A stretch of DNA of 64,000 nucleotides, taken from Aristolochia californica. Lineage: Eukaryota; Streptophyta; Magnoliopsida; Piperales; Aristolochiaceae. Below the pieces are notes generated by a model. It worked only from the letters and a program-made list of their open reading frames with translations, was not told where the DNA came from and did not search any database. Each line of letters starts with the position of its first letter. The stretch's first letter is position 1. A program made the translations under genes and the position numbers. Of this stretch, positions 35,474-47,049 are shown piece by piece. The DNA is taken from the NCBI GenBank assembly GCA_029961685.1, contig JARWKL010000005.1:62001-126000 (forward strand), in the 5' to 3' direction.

Positions 35474-38400
35474 TCTCGCACAGCCAGAAAAACATAAAAC
35501 GAAAGGTAGTGGAAGTAACGGGCATTGGTGGGAAACCCACGTCCTCATCGACAAGCCGATTTTTTTTTCTTTTCCCTTTTTTAAAATTCTTCTATTTCTC
35601 TTAATCGCTCTTCTTAACGTCAATAATATTTTCTGATCGAGCAACAGAAGCCCACATTTGTGGGGGAATGGGGCGGTCGACTGGAGGGAGAAAAAGCCGA
35701 CAAAGCTCCTCCCTCCTTTCCCACTCCGCGCGAACACCTCGGAACCCACATTCTCGTTCTCTTCTAATCCACGACCTCCGTTTTGGATACAGTAAGGTAC
35801 ATTTCAGTTCTCAGTAAAACAGAGAAAAGAAAATAAAAAAACAGAAAACTGTAACAGATGGTGGAGTCCGTGAACCAAACTCGTCTCTCCGTGAAAAAAA
35901 ATCACCCAATTGTCTATCTTAATGCTTACGAAAAACTTTTTACATACCCAGGTTCGCAATTTTGATAAGAAACGAGCAGTTTCCAGGGGGAATGAAGAAG
36001 ACGAAGCAGTTCAGATCAAATCAATCGTGATCCAAAGGGTCGGTAACAATAAAATGAATTCAAACTCGAACCATGATTCTCTTTTTCCCTGTTCATATGA
36101 TAGCTCATGACCAACTGTGTGAAATCGAATTAATTATGCTGTACCATTAATGGCAGGAACGTCTTGAATTTCAATAAAAGCGGTTTCTTGAATTTAATTT
36201 GTTTTGATGTAACATCTGTGGAACATTGCCACTTTTTATCCAAGCCACAGTTAAGATTTTCACGGAAGTGTGCACGCAAGGAGAAAGCAGTCGACCTAAA
36301 CGCGACCTTTTGATCTATTTTCTCTCTCAATCACTAGCGTTACCGGGGAGTTGGTGAAGACAACAGAGAAACACGCCTATTACGTACTAATCTTTCCTTT
36401 GCATTTATGCTTCTTGTTAATTGATTTTGGCGTCGAGTGTTAATCGATTCATTTTGTTATCAACAACTCCCCACCAAATCATTCAGAATTAAGACACGGT
36501 TTCACGAACCGAGAAAGTCTGCCCAGTTAAGTAACCCAAACACGCGGGGGACGACGGACAAGTTCAGATTACCGAACAAGCAATCTTCCTCCCAGAAAAC
36601 AAGTAATTCCAGGTCTGGGTGTGTGAGCCAGAGACCAATGAAGCCAGGAAAACAGTGAGCAGTGAGCAGGGAGAATTCCAAGAAAGAATGACGACAAATT
36701 GGGTTCTGAGCCCTTTGGTTTTCTACGCATCTGCTCTCCATCACAGACTCGACACCGAACCCCAGATTTCCCTCACCACCTCTCTGCTATCTGCAACTGG
36801 AGTCGGACTGTTCTTCTACCATTTTGTATTATTGTGTTACTGTACCCCCATTACGGAGTTGAGAACTCGATCAAATTAGTTTTTACTCTCGTCTGCATCA
36901 GTAATGAGCTCCTCCACATGCAGCTGCGGAATCATTTCTAAAGTATCTGAGAGACCAAGATTATCAGTTTCTGTTTCAACGGTCAAGAAAGAATCTCGAA
37001 CGGCTACTCCGGGGCAAGGCTGCTGCTTATATCCTTTTGTTTTTTCCCCGGTCAGTCCGACCAAATTAGTCGTTATTTTTATCCTTTAGACACCTAATCT
37101 GCCTTCCTGCTTCCTTCGTCTTTAATCTGTACCGGTAGCTTTATAGGTGGAGAGAGACAGAGACAGAGACATATTCCAAGGCTGAGGCGAAAACGATTGA
37201 GTGTTGATGGAGAATGATGGATGCAGCGGGTGGGTACTCGAGATGACGCGAAACGTCAGAACTTTAAGAAGATGATGACTTGTTGATGACTCGCTGATGT
37301 TTGAGCTTTATGATTTTCAAATTGATTAGATGTGTATCGTCTGTTTGATTAGAAGAAGAGGGAATATGGGAGGAATTTATCCTTTTTGATTATTTTCCAT
37401 TACGTTTATGAAATAAATTATAAAATTAAGGGAAATATTATTAGACTACACTGCTTGAAATCAGGATTTTGCATGCGAGTGAGGGAAAAAGAAAAGAGTC
37501 CATTAAGTATAAAGTTTAATTTTTTTGTGAACATGCCCACACTGTTGTTGGTTCATAATGTAAGTCAGACCCTCCCCACCGAGTAAGGACACCATCAAAC
37601 ATTTGTTACCAAACCAAGTATGAGCACACTAGACATGTTCACATGTGGCATGGATCGGAATTGTAACATCACATGTAAGTCATGTGTACGAGACACTTGT
37701 TTACCAAGTAATTTTTTATTATTATTATATAACTCTTAGATGATCGAATTTGTCGACCCTTTATCCCTATCTCCCTTGTCTCCCCATTTTTTCATTTTGT
37801 ACTCTAAAAGCTAAGGTTTAGGGTAAGTACATATATTATGGTACATGTTTCTTTAATCTTATAACCGAAAAAAAAAAAAACTTAAACCAAAAACCAACAA
37901 ATGTAACAACTAATTGATAAGAATAGGCTGGCAAGTCGGAGAACTATTGATGTTTATTAGTAAAATATCAAAATAATTTATAATTTATAACATATTCAAC
38001 TATTAATTTAGTGAGCAAGTGGCAAACTGATGTTACAAAACTATGGGTAAGGGTATTATGCTTAATTACTTGTTTAATTCTAAAAATAAATATATAGAAT
38101 CAAATTTATTGTTTAAGGATTCAGGTTTAGCATAATACCCTTTCAAAGGCTTGGTTTTATTAGAACCCTAAACCCTAAACCTTAAACATTTACCTATTTA
38201 CGGATTATTGGACGGAAAAAGCTAAATGTATTTTATACTTGGTTGCTCTAATTTCTACTAATATTAAGTGTAATGTGGTAAGTTGTTATTATAAAATAAT
38301 TTAACTGTATTTATTTCTTTAAAATTGAATAAATAACTCTATTTTATAATACATTTAACTAATTTTAAATTAATTAAATAATTTGGTAATATTTTTATGT

Positions 38401-39369
38401 GTTTATAAATTTTCTTAGTACTTATACATTATTAAGATTGTTTGAAGAATCGATCGAGTCATTTTTAATTTTTTAGTTACATATTTTTCAATTTTCATGT
38501 TGACTCTATTACAAGTGTCACCACACTTGGACTTGACCACTGATTCAACCATGTTTAATGGGTCTTTATTGCATTATGTGAACATCTTTTCTTTTTATTA
38601 TATAGACTCAATCTAAATAAATCTTGTGCATAAAGTATTTATGAAATTTTAGAGGAAATAGAAAGGAGGTCGAACTCAAGTCTAACCAAGGTTGGTTACA
38701 CCATTTTTTGGAAATGTTATTTTCTATTTATAAGAATGGCATTGATTTTTATTATATTATAATAACATTATTAATTTTATTGTATTATTAGACATTAATA
38801 AAAAAAATAAAAAAATTCAAAATAATATCACATATGTATGCATTAAATATATAAAAAATTATAGAACAATTTTTTTTAAATTTAAGTTATTTAATTTAAA
38901 TTTGGTAAAGAAATGAAAGTTGAGTGTATCTAAAAAGAATTGATACCCGCTGGAATTTTTTTTTCTGTAAGCTTAAAATTATGGCCCATGTGGTTATTGG
39001 GCTTCCTGGATATGTTTGGGCCAACAATGAAAGCCAACAAAGCGCCAAAATCTAGACTTTCCCGTCTGACTGGAACCCGCCAATGCAAATCTCCATCCAT
39101 TTTTGGTTGGTGTCTCTGCTACGGTTTAGGGTTTCCTGTCTGCTCTTTGAATCTCAACAGCAGCCAAAGCACTCGAAAAGTAACCTACCTGGTTTTATCA
39201 CTCACAGTCACTGTAAATAAAGAGGTGGAGCTTCGATTGTAAGCGTTTTCCTTCTCTGCAATCTCAAATGAAGCATATTTCTTCTCTTTAATTCGTCGAA
39301 CACGGCTTGTTTTTGCTCGTCTTCGCTCTGCTTTTTTCTCATTTTTTGTTTGTTTTTGGCGGGCGAGAG
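35474..39369. other. long AT-rich intergenic region
   Basis: No gene is supported. Around 37600-38900 the DNA is extremely AT-rich and probably transposon-derived. An interstitial telomere-like AACCCTAAACCCTAAACC lies at about 38165-38182. The frames between 36437 and 37089 are open on both strands but match nothing I know. 39121-39134 contains GGTTTAGGGTTTCC, a telo-box-like promoter element, just before the TPR-PB1 gene. Confidence 0.4.
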
Positions 39370-41712
39370 ATGGGAAAGTCAGGGGGCAGGAGGAAGAAAG
39401 GTGGGAACTCCGCCCCGTCGGACGCCTCTCATCCTTCTCCCCCAGCTGCCAATGGTGTGGATTTGGACTCCCCCCTCTTTCTGAAACGTGCCCACGAGCT
39501 CAAGGAGGAAGGGAACCGCCGGTTTCAGACCAAGGACTACGCGGGGGCGTTGGACCAATACAACAAGGCCCTGCAGCTCACCCCTAAAACTCATCCAGAC
39601 AGGGCCGTTTTCCACAGCAACAGGGCTGCCTGTCTCATGCAAATGAAGCCTGTTGACTACGACACTGTTGTGTCGGAGTGCTCCTTGGCTCTGGAGGTCC
39701 AGCCACGCTTCGGTCGAGCTCTTCTCCGCAGGGCCCGCGCATACGAGGCTCTTGCTAAGTATGATTTGGCTTTGCAAGACGTGCAAGCTCTCCTTGTTGC
39801 GGATCCCAACCACCGTGATGTCCTTGAGATTGCCGGACGGCTCCGTGTTGCTCTGGGGCCTCGCAATGAGGCCCAGCAGGACTTGCAGAGCCGCCCATCT
39901 CCGGCAGCTCTGGGGGCCTCTGCTGTACGAGGAGCTCCAATTTCTGGCCTTGGCCCTTGCTTGCCTGCTCGTCCCGTGCCTAAGAAGACTGCCCCCTCCG
40001 GCAGCCAGGCTACTGCCAGTAGTAAGCCTGATAAACCTGTATCCCAAATTCAAGAGCAGTCCTCGCTCAAAACTGTTTCGAAGCCTTTCAAGCTTTCTTC
40101 AGAACCGGTTTTAGTCTCCCCTCGCCACAGCAATAGTAAAAACAGTAAAGACAACTCACTGCAACGTTCTGTCCTTAGAGCAGCTTCAGTTTCAGCTACA
40201 ACTATATGGAGGCCTCTGAAGCTTGTCTATGACCATGACATAAGACTTGCCCAAATGCCTGCAAATTGCAGTTTCCGTGTTTTAAGAGAAATTGTTGCAA
40301 AGCGGTTTCCGTCCTCTAAATCTGTTCTTGTCAAGTATAAGGATATGGAAGGAGATTTAGTAACCATTACCACCACGGAGGAACTTAGATTAGCAGAGTC
40401 TTCTGCTGACCATCTTAATCGTGAGGAGAAACCTGAAGGATCAGAAACAGGCAAAGATGACCTGCTTATGGTTCTAAGATTGCATGTTGTGGAGGTGGAC
40501 CCAGAGCAGGAGCCTGCTTTAGTTGAGGAAGAGGAAAAGCCTGCAGCTGTAGAGGATGAGGGAGTCAAGGTTGATGAGAGTGCGTCTCATTGTTCTGCAG
40601 AGGACTCAGTATCTGGAGGCATGGAGAATGAAGTTGCTGTTCCCAAGGCTGGCACCGAGGAGGAAATCCAGAAAGAGAAGATTGCAGACAGTGTTAGCAA
40701 CAATGTTGAGTGCAAGGAAGTTGAAATTGATGATTGGTTATATGAGTTTGCCCAATTGTTCCGAACTCATGTGGGGATAGACCCTGATGCTCATATAGAT
40801 TTACATGAGCTAGGAATGGAGCTTTGCTCAGAGGCATTAGAAGAAACTCTCACAAGTGAAGAAGCCCAAAGTCTTTTTGAAATGGCTGTGTCCAAATTCC
40901 AAGAGGTTGCAGCCTTAGCCTTCTTCAATTGGGGGAATGTACACATGTGTGCAGCAAGGAAAAGAATTCCATTGGATGAGTCTTCACCAAAGGAAGTAAT
41001 GACACAACAGCTTCAGAATGCTTATGACTGGGTTCAAGAAAGGTACTCCCTTGCTGGCCAGAAATATGAGGAGGCCCTACGAATTAAGCCTGATTTCTAT
41101 GAAGGTTTGCTTGCATTAGGACAACAACATTTTGAAACTGCAAAACTGCAATGGTCTTTTGCATTGGCAAATAAGATTGACCTGACAAATTGGGATTATG
41201 AAGAAACAATCAAGCTTTTTGACAGTGCTGAAGAGAAAATGAAGGCAGCTACTGAAATGTGGGAAAAAATAGAAGAGCAAAGAACCAATGAAGTGAAAAA
41301 CCCTAATGCAAGCAAAAGGGATGAATTACTAAAAAGGAGGAAAAAGCAGGCTGTGGGTACAGATGGTCAGCCCTCAGGAGAGGTACTGGCAGAATTAACG
41401 GCAGAAGAAGCAGCAGAAGAAGCAGCTGTCATGAGGTCCCAAATACATCTTTTCTGGGGTAATATGCTCTTCGAGCGTTCACAAGTGGAATTCAAACTGG
41501 GTCAGGGTGGTTGGAAGAAGAATCTTGATGCTGCTGTTGAGAGGTTTAAGCTTGCAGGAGCTTCTGAAATTGACATCTCAGTGGTTATTAAGAACCATTT
41601 ATCTAATGGGGTGGGAGCAGATGGTGACGAGAAAAAGACTTCTGCTATTGGAGTGGATGGAATTAAAGTAAATGGAGAGCATGAGGTCATTAGCAATATA
41701 GCTGGTACATGA
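39370..41712 (+). CDS. TPR-PB1-TPR protein, PHOX/CLMP1 type
   Basis: An intronless frame of 780 residues from the ATG at 39370; an in-frame upstream ATG at 39307 would add 21 hydrophobic residues that look like translated leader, so the later start is chosen. Three N-terminal TPRs begin near residue 35 (AHELKEEGNRRFQTKDYAGA, ALQLTPKTHPDRAVFHSNRA, RFGRALLRRARAYEALAKYD). A PB1 domain lies at about 276-372 (WRPLKLVYDHDIRLAQMP, ending LLMVLRLHVVEV). An acidic linker follows, then C-terminal TPR-like helices (LYEFAQLFRTHVGIDPDAH, QKYEEALRIKPDFYEGLLAL). Plant relatives include PHOX1-4 and CLMP1, which are implicated in chaperone-type functions, chloroplast positioning and myosin partnership. The function here is inferred from architecture only. 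Confidence 0.93.
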   Translation: MGKSGGRRKKGGNSAPSDASHPSPPAANGVDLDSPLFLKRAHELKEEGNRRFQTKDYAGALDQYNKALQLTPKTHPDRAVFHSNRAACLMQMKPVDYDTVVSECSLALEVQPRFGRALLRRARAYEALAKYDLALQDVQALLVADPNHRDVLEIAGRLRVALGPRNEAQQDLQSRPSPAALGASAVRGAPISGLGPCLPARPVPKKTAPSGSQATASSKPDKPVSQIQEQSSLKTVSKPFKLSSEPVLVSPRHSNSKNSKDNSLQRSVLRAASVSATTIWRPLKLVYDHDIRLAQMPANCSFRVLREIVAKRFPSSKSVLVKYKDMEGDLVTITTTEELRLAESSADHLNREEKPEGSETGKDDLLMVLRLHVVEVDPEQEPALVEEEEKPAAVEDEGVKVDESASHCSAEDSVSGGMENEVAVPKAGTEEEIQKEKIADSVSNNVECKEVEIDDWLYEFAQLFRTHVGIDPDAHIDLHELGMELCSEALEETLTSEEAQSLFEMAVSKFQEVAALAFFNWGNVHMCAARKRIPLDESSPKEVMTQQLQNAYDWVQERYSLAGQKYEEALRIKPDFYEGLLALGQQHFETAKLQWSFALANKIDLTNWDYEETIKLFDSAEEKMKAATEMWEKIEEQRTNEVKNPNASKRDELLKRRKKQAVGTDGQPSGEVLAELTAEEAAEEAAVMRSQIHLFWGNMLFERSQVEFKLGQGGWKKNLDAAVERFKLAGASEIDISVVIKNHLSNGVGADGDEKKTSAIGVDGIKVNGEHEVISNIAGT

Positions 41713-44700
41713 AACTGGAAACTGGCAAGAAATCGGTTTCATTGTTCTACTTTCTGTGCATTGGTTCAAGATTGGAGTGTTGCCTGTTTTCAAAGGGTTT
41801 CAGCTCTAGATGATGTGACTAATGGGCATGCAAATTTTTAATTGTTCTCTTAAAGAATGTGCCATTGCTAGAAAGGTTGTGTACCTAACAGATTTTGAAT
41901 ATAACATTTCCTCGAGCAACATTAGAGTGAGTTTTGCCTTAAATTTATCCATGATACCAGTTGCATCGTATAATGCAGACACTTGATTTACTTTCACTAT
42001 TCTTGGCAGCTATTCCAGTACTTCATAAATCTGCTCTTGTAGAGTTCATTTTCTTAGATAGCTTAGTGAAACCTTTTCCTTTCCTTTTGAAACTTTGTGG
42101 AAGTTTTATTGCCAAGAGATAATAGACAGAAGCTATATATAGCTTAACCAGGGGAAAGCGAGAAGGAAAAAATAATATTTTACAAACCTTACTCAAACCT
42201 TGAAATTGGTAATTTGCCCGTTTCTGATATATTTCATTTTACCCAAATATCGGAATGCTTGTGTACATAAGTTCTACTTAGTCCTTATTATTCCTGTAAA
42301 GAAAGGGAAGGCTCTATTTATTAGCTATTCAGATGTTTAAGAGCTGGAACAACAAGCATCATCTATTTTGTAATTTATATAATTTAAGAATTTTGAGTGC
42401 AGATCATGGAATAGACTCTAATAGCATTTTTCTTTCTGCTTATGTAGAAAAATAAAATGCTTAAGCATAACAGTGCTCCAATAAATTCTGGACCTTGCTA
42501 ATATTTGTGTAGGAAGGTTTGGAAAACATTGGATAGGAGTAATGGATTGCTAAATCCAACTCAATCTTGGTGACCTTTAGGAACAAGGCTATTACCTACT
42601 TGTTTGTAAAAAGAAATTCTTTTTGACAGAGAGATTCAGATCCGACGCAGCACATGTGTTGACCTAATAATTAATTGATTGATACTTTACAATCAGAGGT
42701 GACATGATTAAGGCTTCATATGGAAGTCTGTTTTTGTGCTAGAAGAATGTGCATACATGTGTATAATGCACTCAAATACCTGCTTCTTATAAACTTAGCT
42801 GAATTTGCATATTTTGCATCCAGTTAATTGGGTTCTAGACAGCAACTTTATTTGGAAGTGTGGGAAGCATTGGAATGTTGTCCAAATGTAAGAATGGGTT
42901 TGTGGACATTGACTTGTGAATGTAGCTGTGATTTTCAAGAACTGCTAAATGCTTTATGGTTTCCCAGTGGAGAGCAGAAAAATTTCATTTGTTGTTTGTT
43001 AGAGGCAGAGTGGGCTTGTCCACCACTGCCCTCAAGTAGAAAGCGATTAGATATAAAAGCTTTTATTGAGGTGAAATGTGGTAAGCTCTCTGATCAACTT
43101 TAAGGTATATGGGATGTGAGTGCAAATATGTAATCAAGGAAACCAACTGTCTCTGTGGTGGCAGCATTTAAAGAGACCTGATTTCTCCCACAGAGTTTGA
43201 TATTCAAGTGTAGCCAGTGGAGCTGAAATAGAACTTCAATCGACGGAGGCGGATTTCTGTGACTTGAAATTGTTGTGACTGTCTTTCTTGTTGCTTCTTT
43301 CTTGAAACCTTGGAGCTGTGTGCTTTGTTTCTCAGATATTATGGGTACTGATTTAATGGAGGGAATTTTATCTTATTCGATGGTCTTGTGCAGACGGAGG
43401 AGTGGGGTTCAGATTTGTGAATGCAGGCAATAACCAGGCAAAGCAGTCAGTTCATTTGACAAATAGAGTCGATGGATGCTCTGTATTAGTATCCACCAGA
43501 GAGGTGATTTTGAAACTGTGTATATGTGACTGTTTATTTTCCTCTCAGAATGGTGATAATAGGGTTTTCATATTTATTCAGAATGACGACAATCCTGTTG
43601 CTAAACAAAAAAAAAATGGACTTAAATCCAAGTGGACTGGACCGAGTGACAAGTTAAAAGTTAAAACACTATCTATGGTAAAAAAGCCCACTCACCTTAT
43701 TCGGCCCTACTTAAGGGACTATGACTGGCTCTTATCCACATATGCGCCACATAGACAATTTCTCGTACTGACACGTCAGTTACTAATTCCACATTTAGTG
43801 TACGTGGGCATACACGTGGAGCTAGGCACATCTCTGTCGTTTATTGATTAACGTAGTAATAACGAATTTAGTGTACGCATTTGATGACCGATGTCGATAT
43901 CCTCCATATTCGAAGTGAAATAGAAACTGTTCCCCCTCCTCCTCGACGTGCAGTGCAGTCCCCCTTCGCCACCCTCTGCTAGTTATTGACACCACCGGTA
44001 CAGCAATAAACCAAGAGATCAACTTCTGTCCGTCTTCTGTGAGTCTGCCCTGTTTACATTTCGTTTATTTCTTATTCTTCTTTATTCATTTACCTGTTCC
44101 CACTCTCTCATAATCTCATTTTTGTTTGTTGTTACGGTTTCGAAATTGCTTAAGTTCTCTACTGCTCTTATTTATCCATCCCCTTATAAATCTATCCGCT
44201 TTTTGTGCACGTTTGTGCCTTCTAGGGCTTTGTGTTGTGGCAACCGAGTTCTTTAAGTTACCCTTTCTCGTTTACGGTTGCTGGGAAATCCAGGTCTATG
44301 AGTTCTCCATAAATCTCGAAGTTTTGTTCAGTGTTTGATTGATTCTGTACTCGTTGGTTTTAGTTGCTTTGGGATACTTTCATACAAGTGTTTAGCTGTT
44401 GCTACTTAGTTGAAGTAACTTCGCAGTGTCTAAGTACTTCACAGTTTTTTAGGTTAGAATTGTGCTCAGGTGTGCGTTTTAGACACTTCCAGTAAGCTTA
44501 AATTTATCTTATTTTGTTTCCCATTTCCGTTTCCTATTCTGGTTACTTTCGGATAAACTTGTAACTGCATCGTATGTTACCCATTGCTCGCCTTTGTCAA
44601 CTCCAACCTTGTCATAGATAAGTTCTTCACCAAGGTGATACTACCTTACGATTGGGAGCAGCTTTCCTCCTGTTTTTATCACCTATGATCTTCATGTTAT

Positions 44701-44887
44701 GGTCCTCAGTTTTTATCAAATCATCTCAAAATCTCTTTTTCTTGCGTGCATGATAATCAAAATTTAAGATTTTATGCAACGGCAGAAAAGGGATTTTATT
44801 TTGTTTTCTATTTTATAGCTGCAGTGGATTTTGAGTGATTGAGCTGCACCACAATTAGATGAAAAATTCATCATCAGATTAATTGAA
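41713..44887. other. intergenic
   Basis: The 3' UTR of the TPR-PB1 gene is expected in the first few hundred bases. No further gene is supported. The frames at 42828-43103 and 43402-43851 have no recognisable domain and no splice partners. 44030-44340 is T-rich and could be the old leader of the PPR relic that begins at 44888. Confidence 0.4.
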
Positions 44888-47049
44888 ATGAGTAGGGCAG
44901 CACATTTACTCAGCCAGCTTTTAGTACCCAAATGCTCAGAGACAACCCTTAGAAATCTGCAGTTATAGTTGTAGTTGCATCACCACTGCTCCTACCAATG
45001 ATGTCCCGGTACCAACAGCAGCTGTATCCAAATTGGTGGCAGATGTGAGTGCACTGACAGTGGCAGTGTTGCACCAGGAGGACGACAAAGAGTGGAATGA
45101 TCAAGTTTTGATTCATATAGTGTCCTCATCTGCTCTATTCACACAGGGTCATCTCCTTGAGGTCATCCCTGGTCTTTACAATGCCAAAAAAGCCATTAAA
45201 TTCTTTGAATGGTGGTCCTCTACTGCTTAAGAAAAGCAGCCACAAGCTATTGCTCTTCAGGGTCCTACTGCATATGAAGCCATGTTTGAGCTAGCCAGCA
45301 GACAGCAGTCTATCTCCCACCTCTGCATTTAGCAACTCATTAGAAATACAGGGAGCAGGGCTTCTACTTCTCCACCACTTCTGCCTCCCTAATTGTGCGC
45401 TCTTTTGCTCATGCAGGATTAGTTGATGAATCCAATTCAAGTCTTCCTCACTGACATTCGTCCACAGTCCCTTAAGACCTACCTCTACAATGACATTCTT
45501 GAAGCACTTTTGCTTTCACCTTCCAGTGGTGGGTCACTCTCTCACAAGTCATGCAGCTGATCTTGTTCGTGAGAGAATCAAAATGCCAGCTCAATCATGT
45601 GACCTGCTGCATTCTTCTTTCTGCTTTCCTCAAGGGAAAAAATGGAGGAGGAAGCAATCAGAACGATGTTATAGTGATTGACCTCCTCCTTGAAGTGGCA
45701 AAACTGTGCGAGCCATTTCCTAATTTGTTGCAAACTCTGCAGAAGTGGAAATACCACCAAGGTTTGGAATGTCCTGCACATTCTGAAGGATAAGGGTCGC
45801 CCCATTCACATACCTTCTTTCAATGCCCTTGTGACTGGCCTTGGCCAAAATAATGATTTAAAATGACGAATCAGCTTCTAGCCGAGATGAGGGACATGGG
45901 TGTCAAACCAAATGTCGTAACATTTGGGATCCTCAAAAATTATCTATGCAAGTCTTGCAGAGTTGATGAGGTCTTACAAGTCTTTGATAAAATGACCAGG
46001 GATAATAATGTTGGGACCAAACCAGTTACTTTAATTTTCAATACTCTCATTAATGACCTCTGCAAGGTTGGCAGACCAGAAGAAGGTCTTGTGTTGCTAG
46101 ACAAAATAGGATCGCTCTATGGAAGTTGTTCCAATACAGTCACTTTTAACTGCTTGATTGATGGGTTCTTCAATGCTGGTAACACTGATGAATCTTTCAA
46201 ACTGTTTACTCAAATGATGGAACTAGGGATCTCTCCAAATGAGATCACATTAAACACCATCATTGATGGAATGTGCAAGCATGGTAGGAGTAGTACTGCC
46301 ATCAACTTCTTTCATGAGAATGTGCACTGCTAAGGGTTTAAAGGGCAATGTCAACACTTGTACTATAATTGGTACATTTCTTCAAGTTAATAATGTAGAT
46401 AGAGCAATGCAGTTATTCAGGGAGATGATTAATAATGGCCTTTCTCCAGATTCCATAACATATTTTACTTTGATTTCTGGGTTGAGCCATACTGGTAATC
46501 TGGAAGATGCATGCTCTGTTGCAATGGCAATGAAACAAGATGGGCTTTATCTTGATGTAGATGCTTACAATGTCCTCATCAATGGACTTTGCAAAAAGAA
46601 CAAATGGATGAGGCATACGAACTGCTCCAGGAAATGGATAATGGGGGTGTCAAACCCAACCGAGCTACATTTAACACTCTGATTTCTACTTTCAGTAAGT
46701 CTGGTGATTTTTCAATGGCGCATCAGCTGATGAACAGTATGGAGGAACCTTCGGTTGTTACCGACGGTGATTCGATGATATTTTGAAGCTGACAAACTTG
46801 TTGAACCCTTGAAACTTTTCACGGGCATGAGAGTACCACCCAATACTGTGATATACAATATTATGATTGATAGTCTCTGCAAAGGGAACAAAGTGGATTC
46901 TGCCCTTTAATCTTATGGATGAGATGCTAGTCAAGGGAGTCCTACCTATTGTTGTTACTTATAATGCCATGTTTAAAGGTCTTCTAGGGACGCATATGTT
47001 GGAAGAAGCACTTGAGCTAATTGATAGGATGGATAAACCCTATATCTGA
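44888..47049 (+). pseudogene. P-class PPR protein (At5g28460/At3g61520-like), decayed
   Basis: The order of pieces follows an intact mitochondrial-type PPR protein, but the frame changes repeatedly and stops intervene. The start MSRAAHLLSQLLVP (44888) runs to a TAG. Another frame from about 44985 gives TTAPTNDVPVPTAAVSKLVA, then AIKFFEWWSSTA and a TAA at 45228. Later pieces have clear 35-residue repeats: MRDMGVKPNVVTFGIL at 45887, SLYGSCSNTVTFNCLIDGFF near 46110, GLSPDSITYFTLISGL at 46438, GGVKPNRATFNTLISTFSKS near 46645, PPNTVIYNIMIDSLCK near 46839 and VLPIVVTYNAMFKGLL near 46941. Frameshifts fall near 46300, 46590, 46780 and 46905. The C-terminus after 47049 is missing. Such proteins bind organellar RNA; this copy cannot make one. 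Confidence 0.85.

Noticed and set aside
36437..37089. Several frames on both strands, including a minus one reading DSFLTVETETDNLGLSD
   Set aside because: Some look protein-like, but none matches a family, both strands are open and no splice partners were found.
39379..40053. 224-codon minus frame opposite the TPR-PB1 gene
   Set aside because: It mirrors the GC-rich 5' part of a clear TPR gene and has no recognisable domain.
43402..43851. 149-codon + frame
   Set aside because: Composition and sequence look random; no family or splice sites support it.
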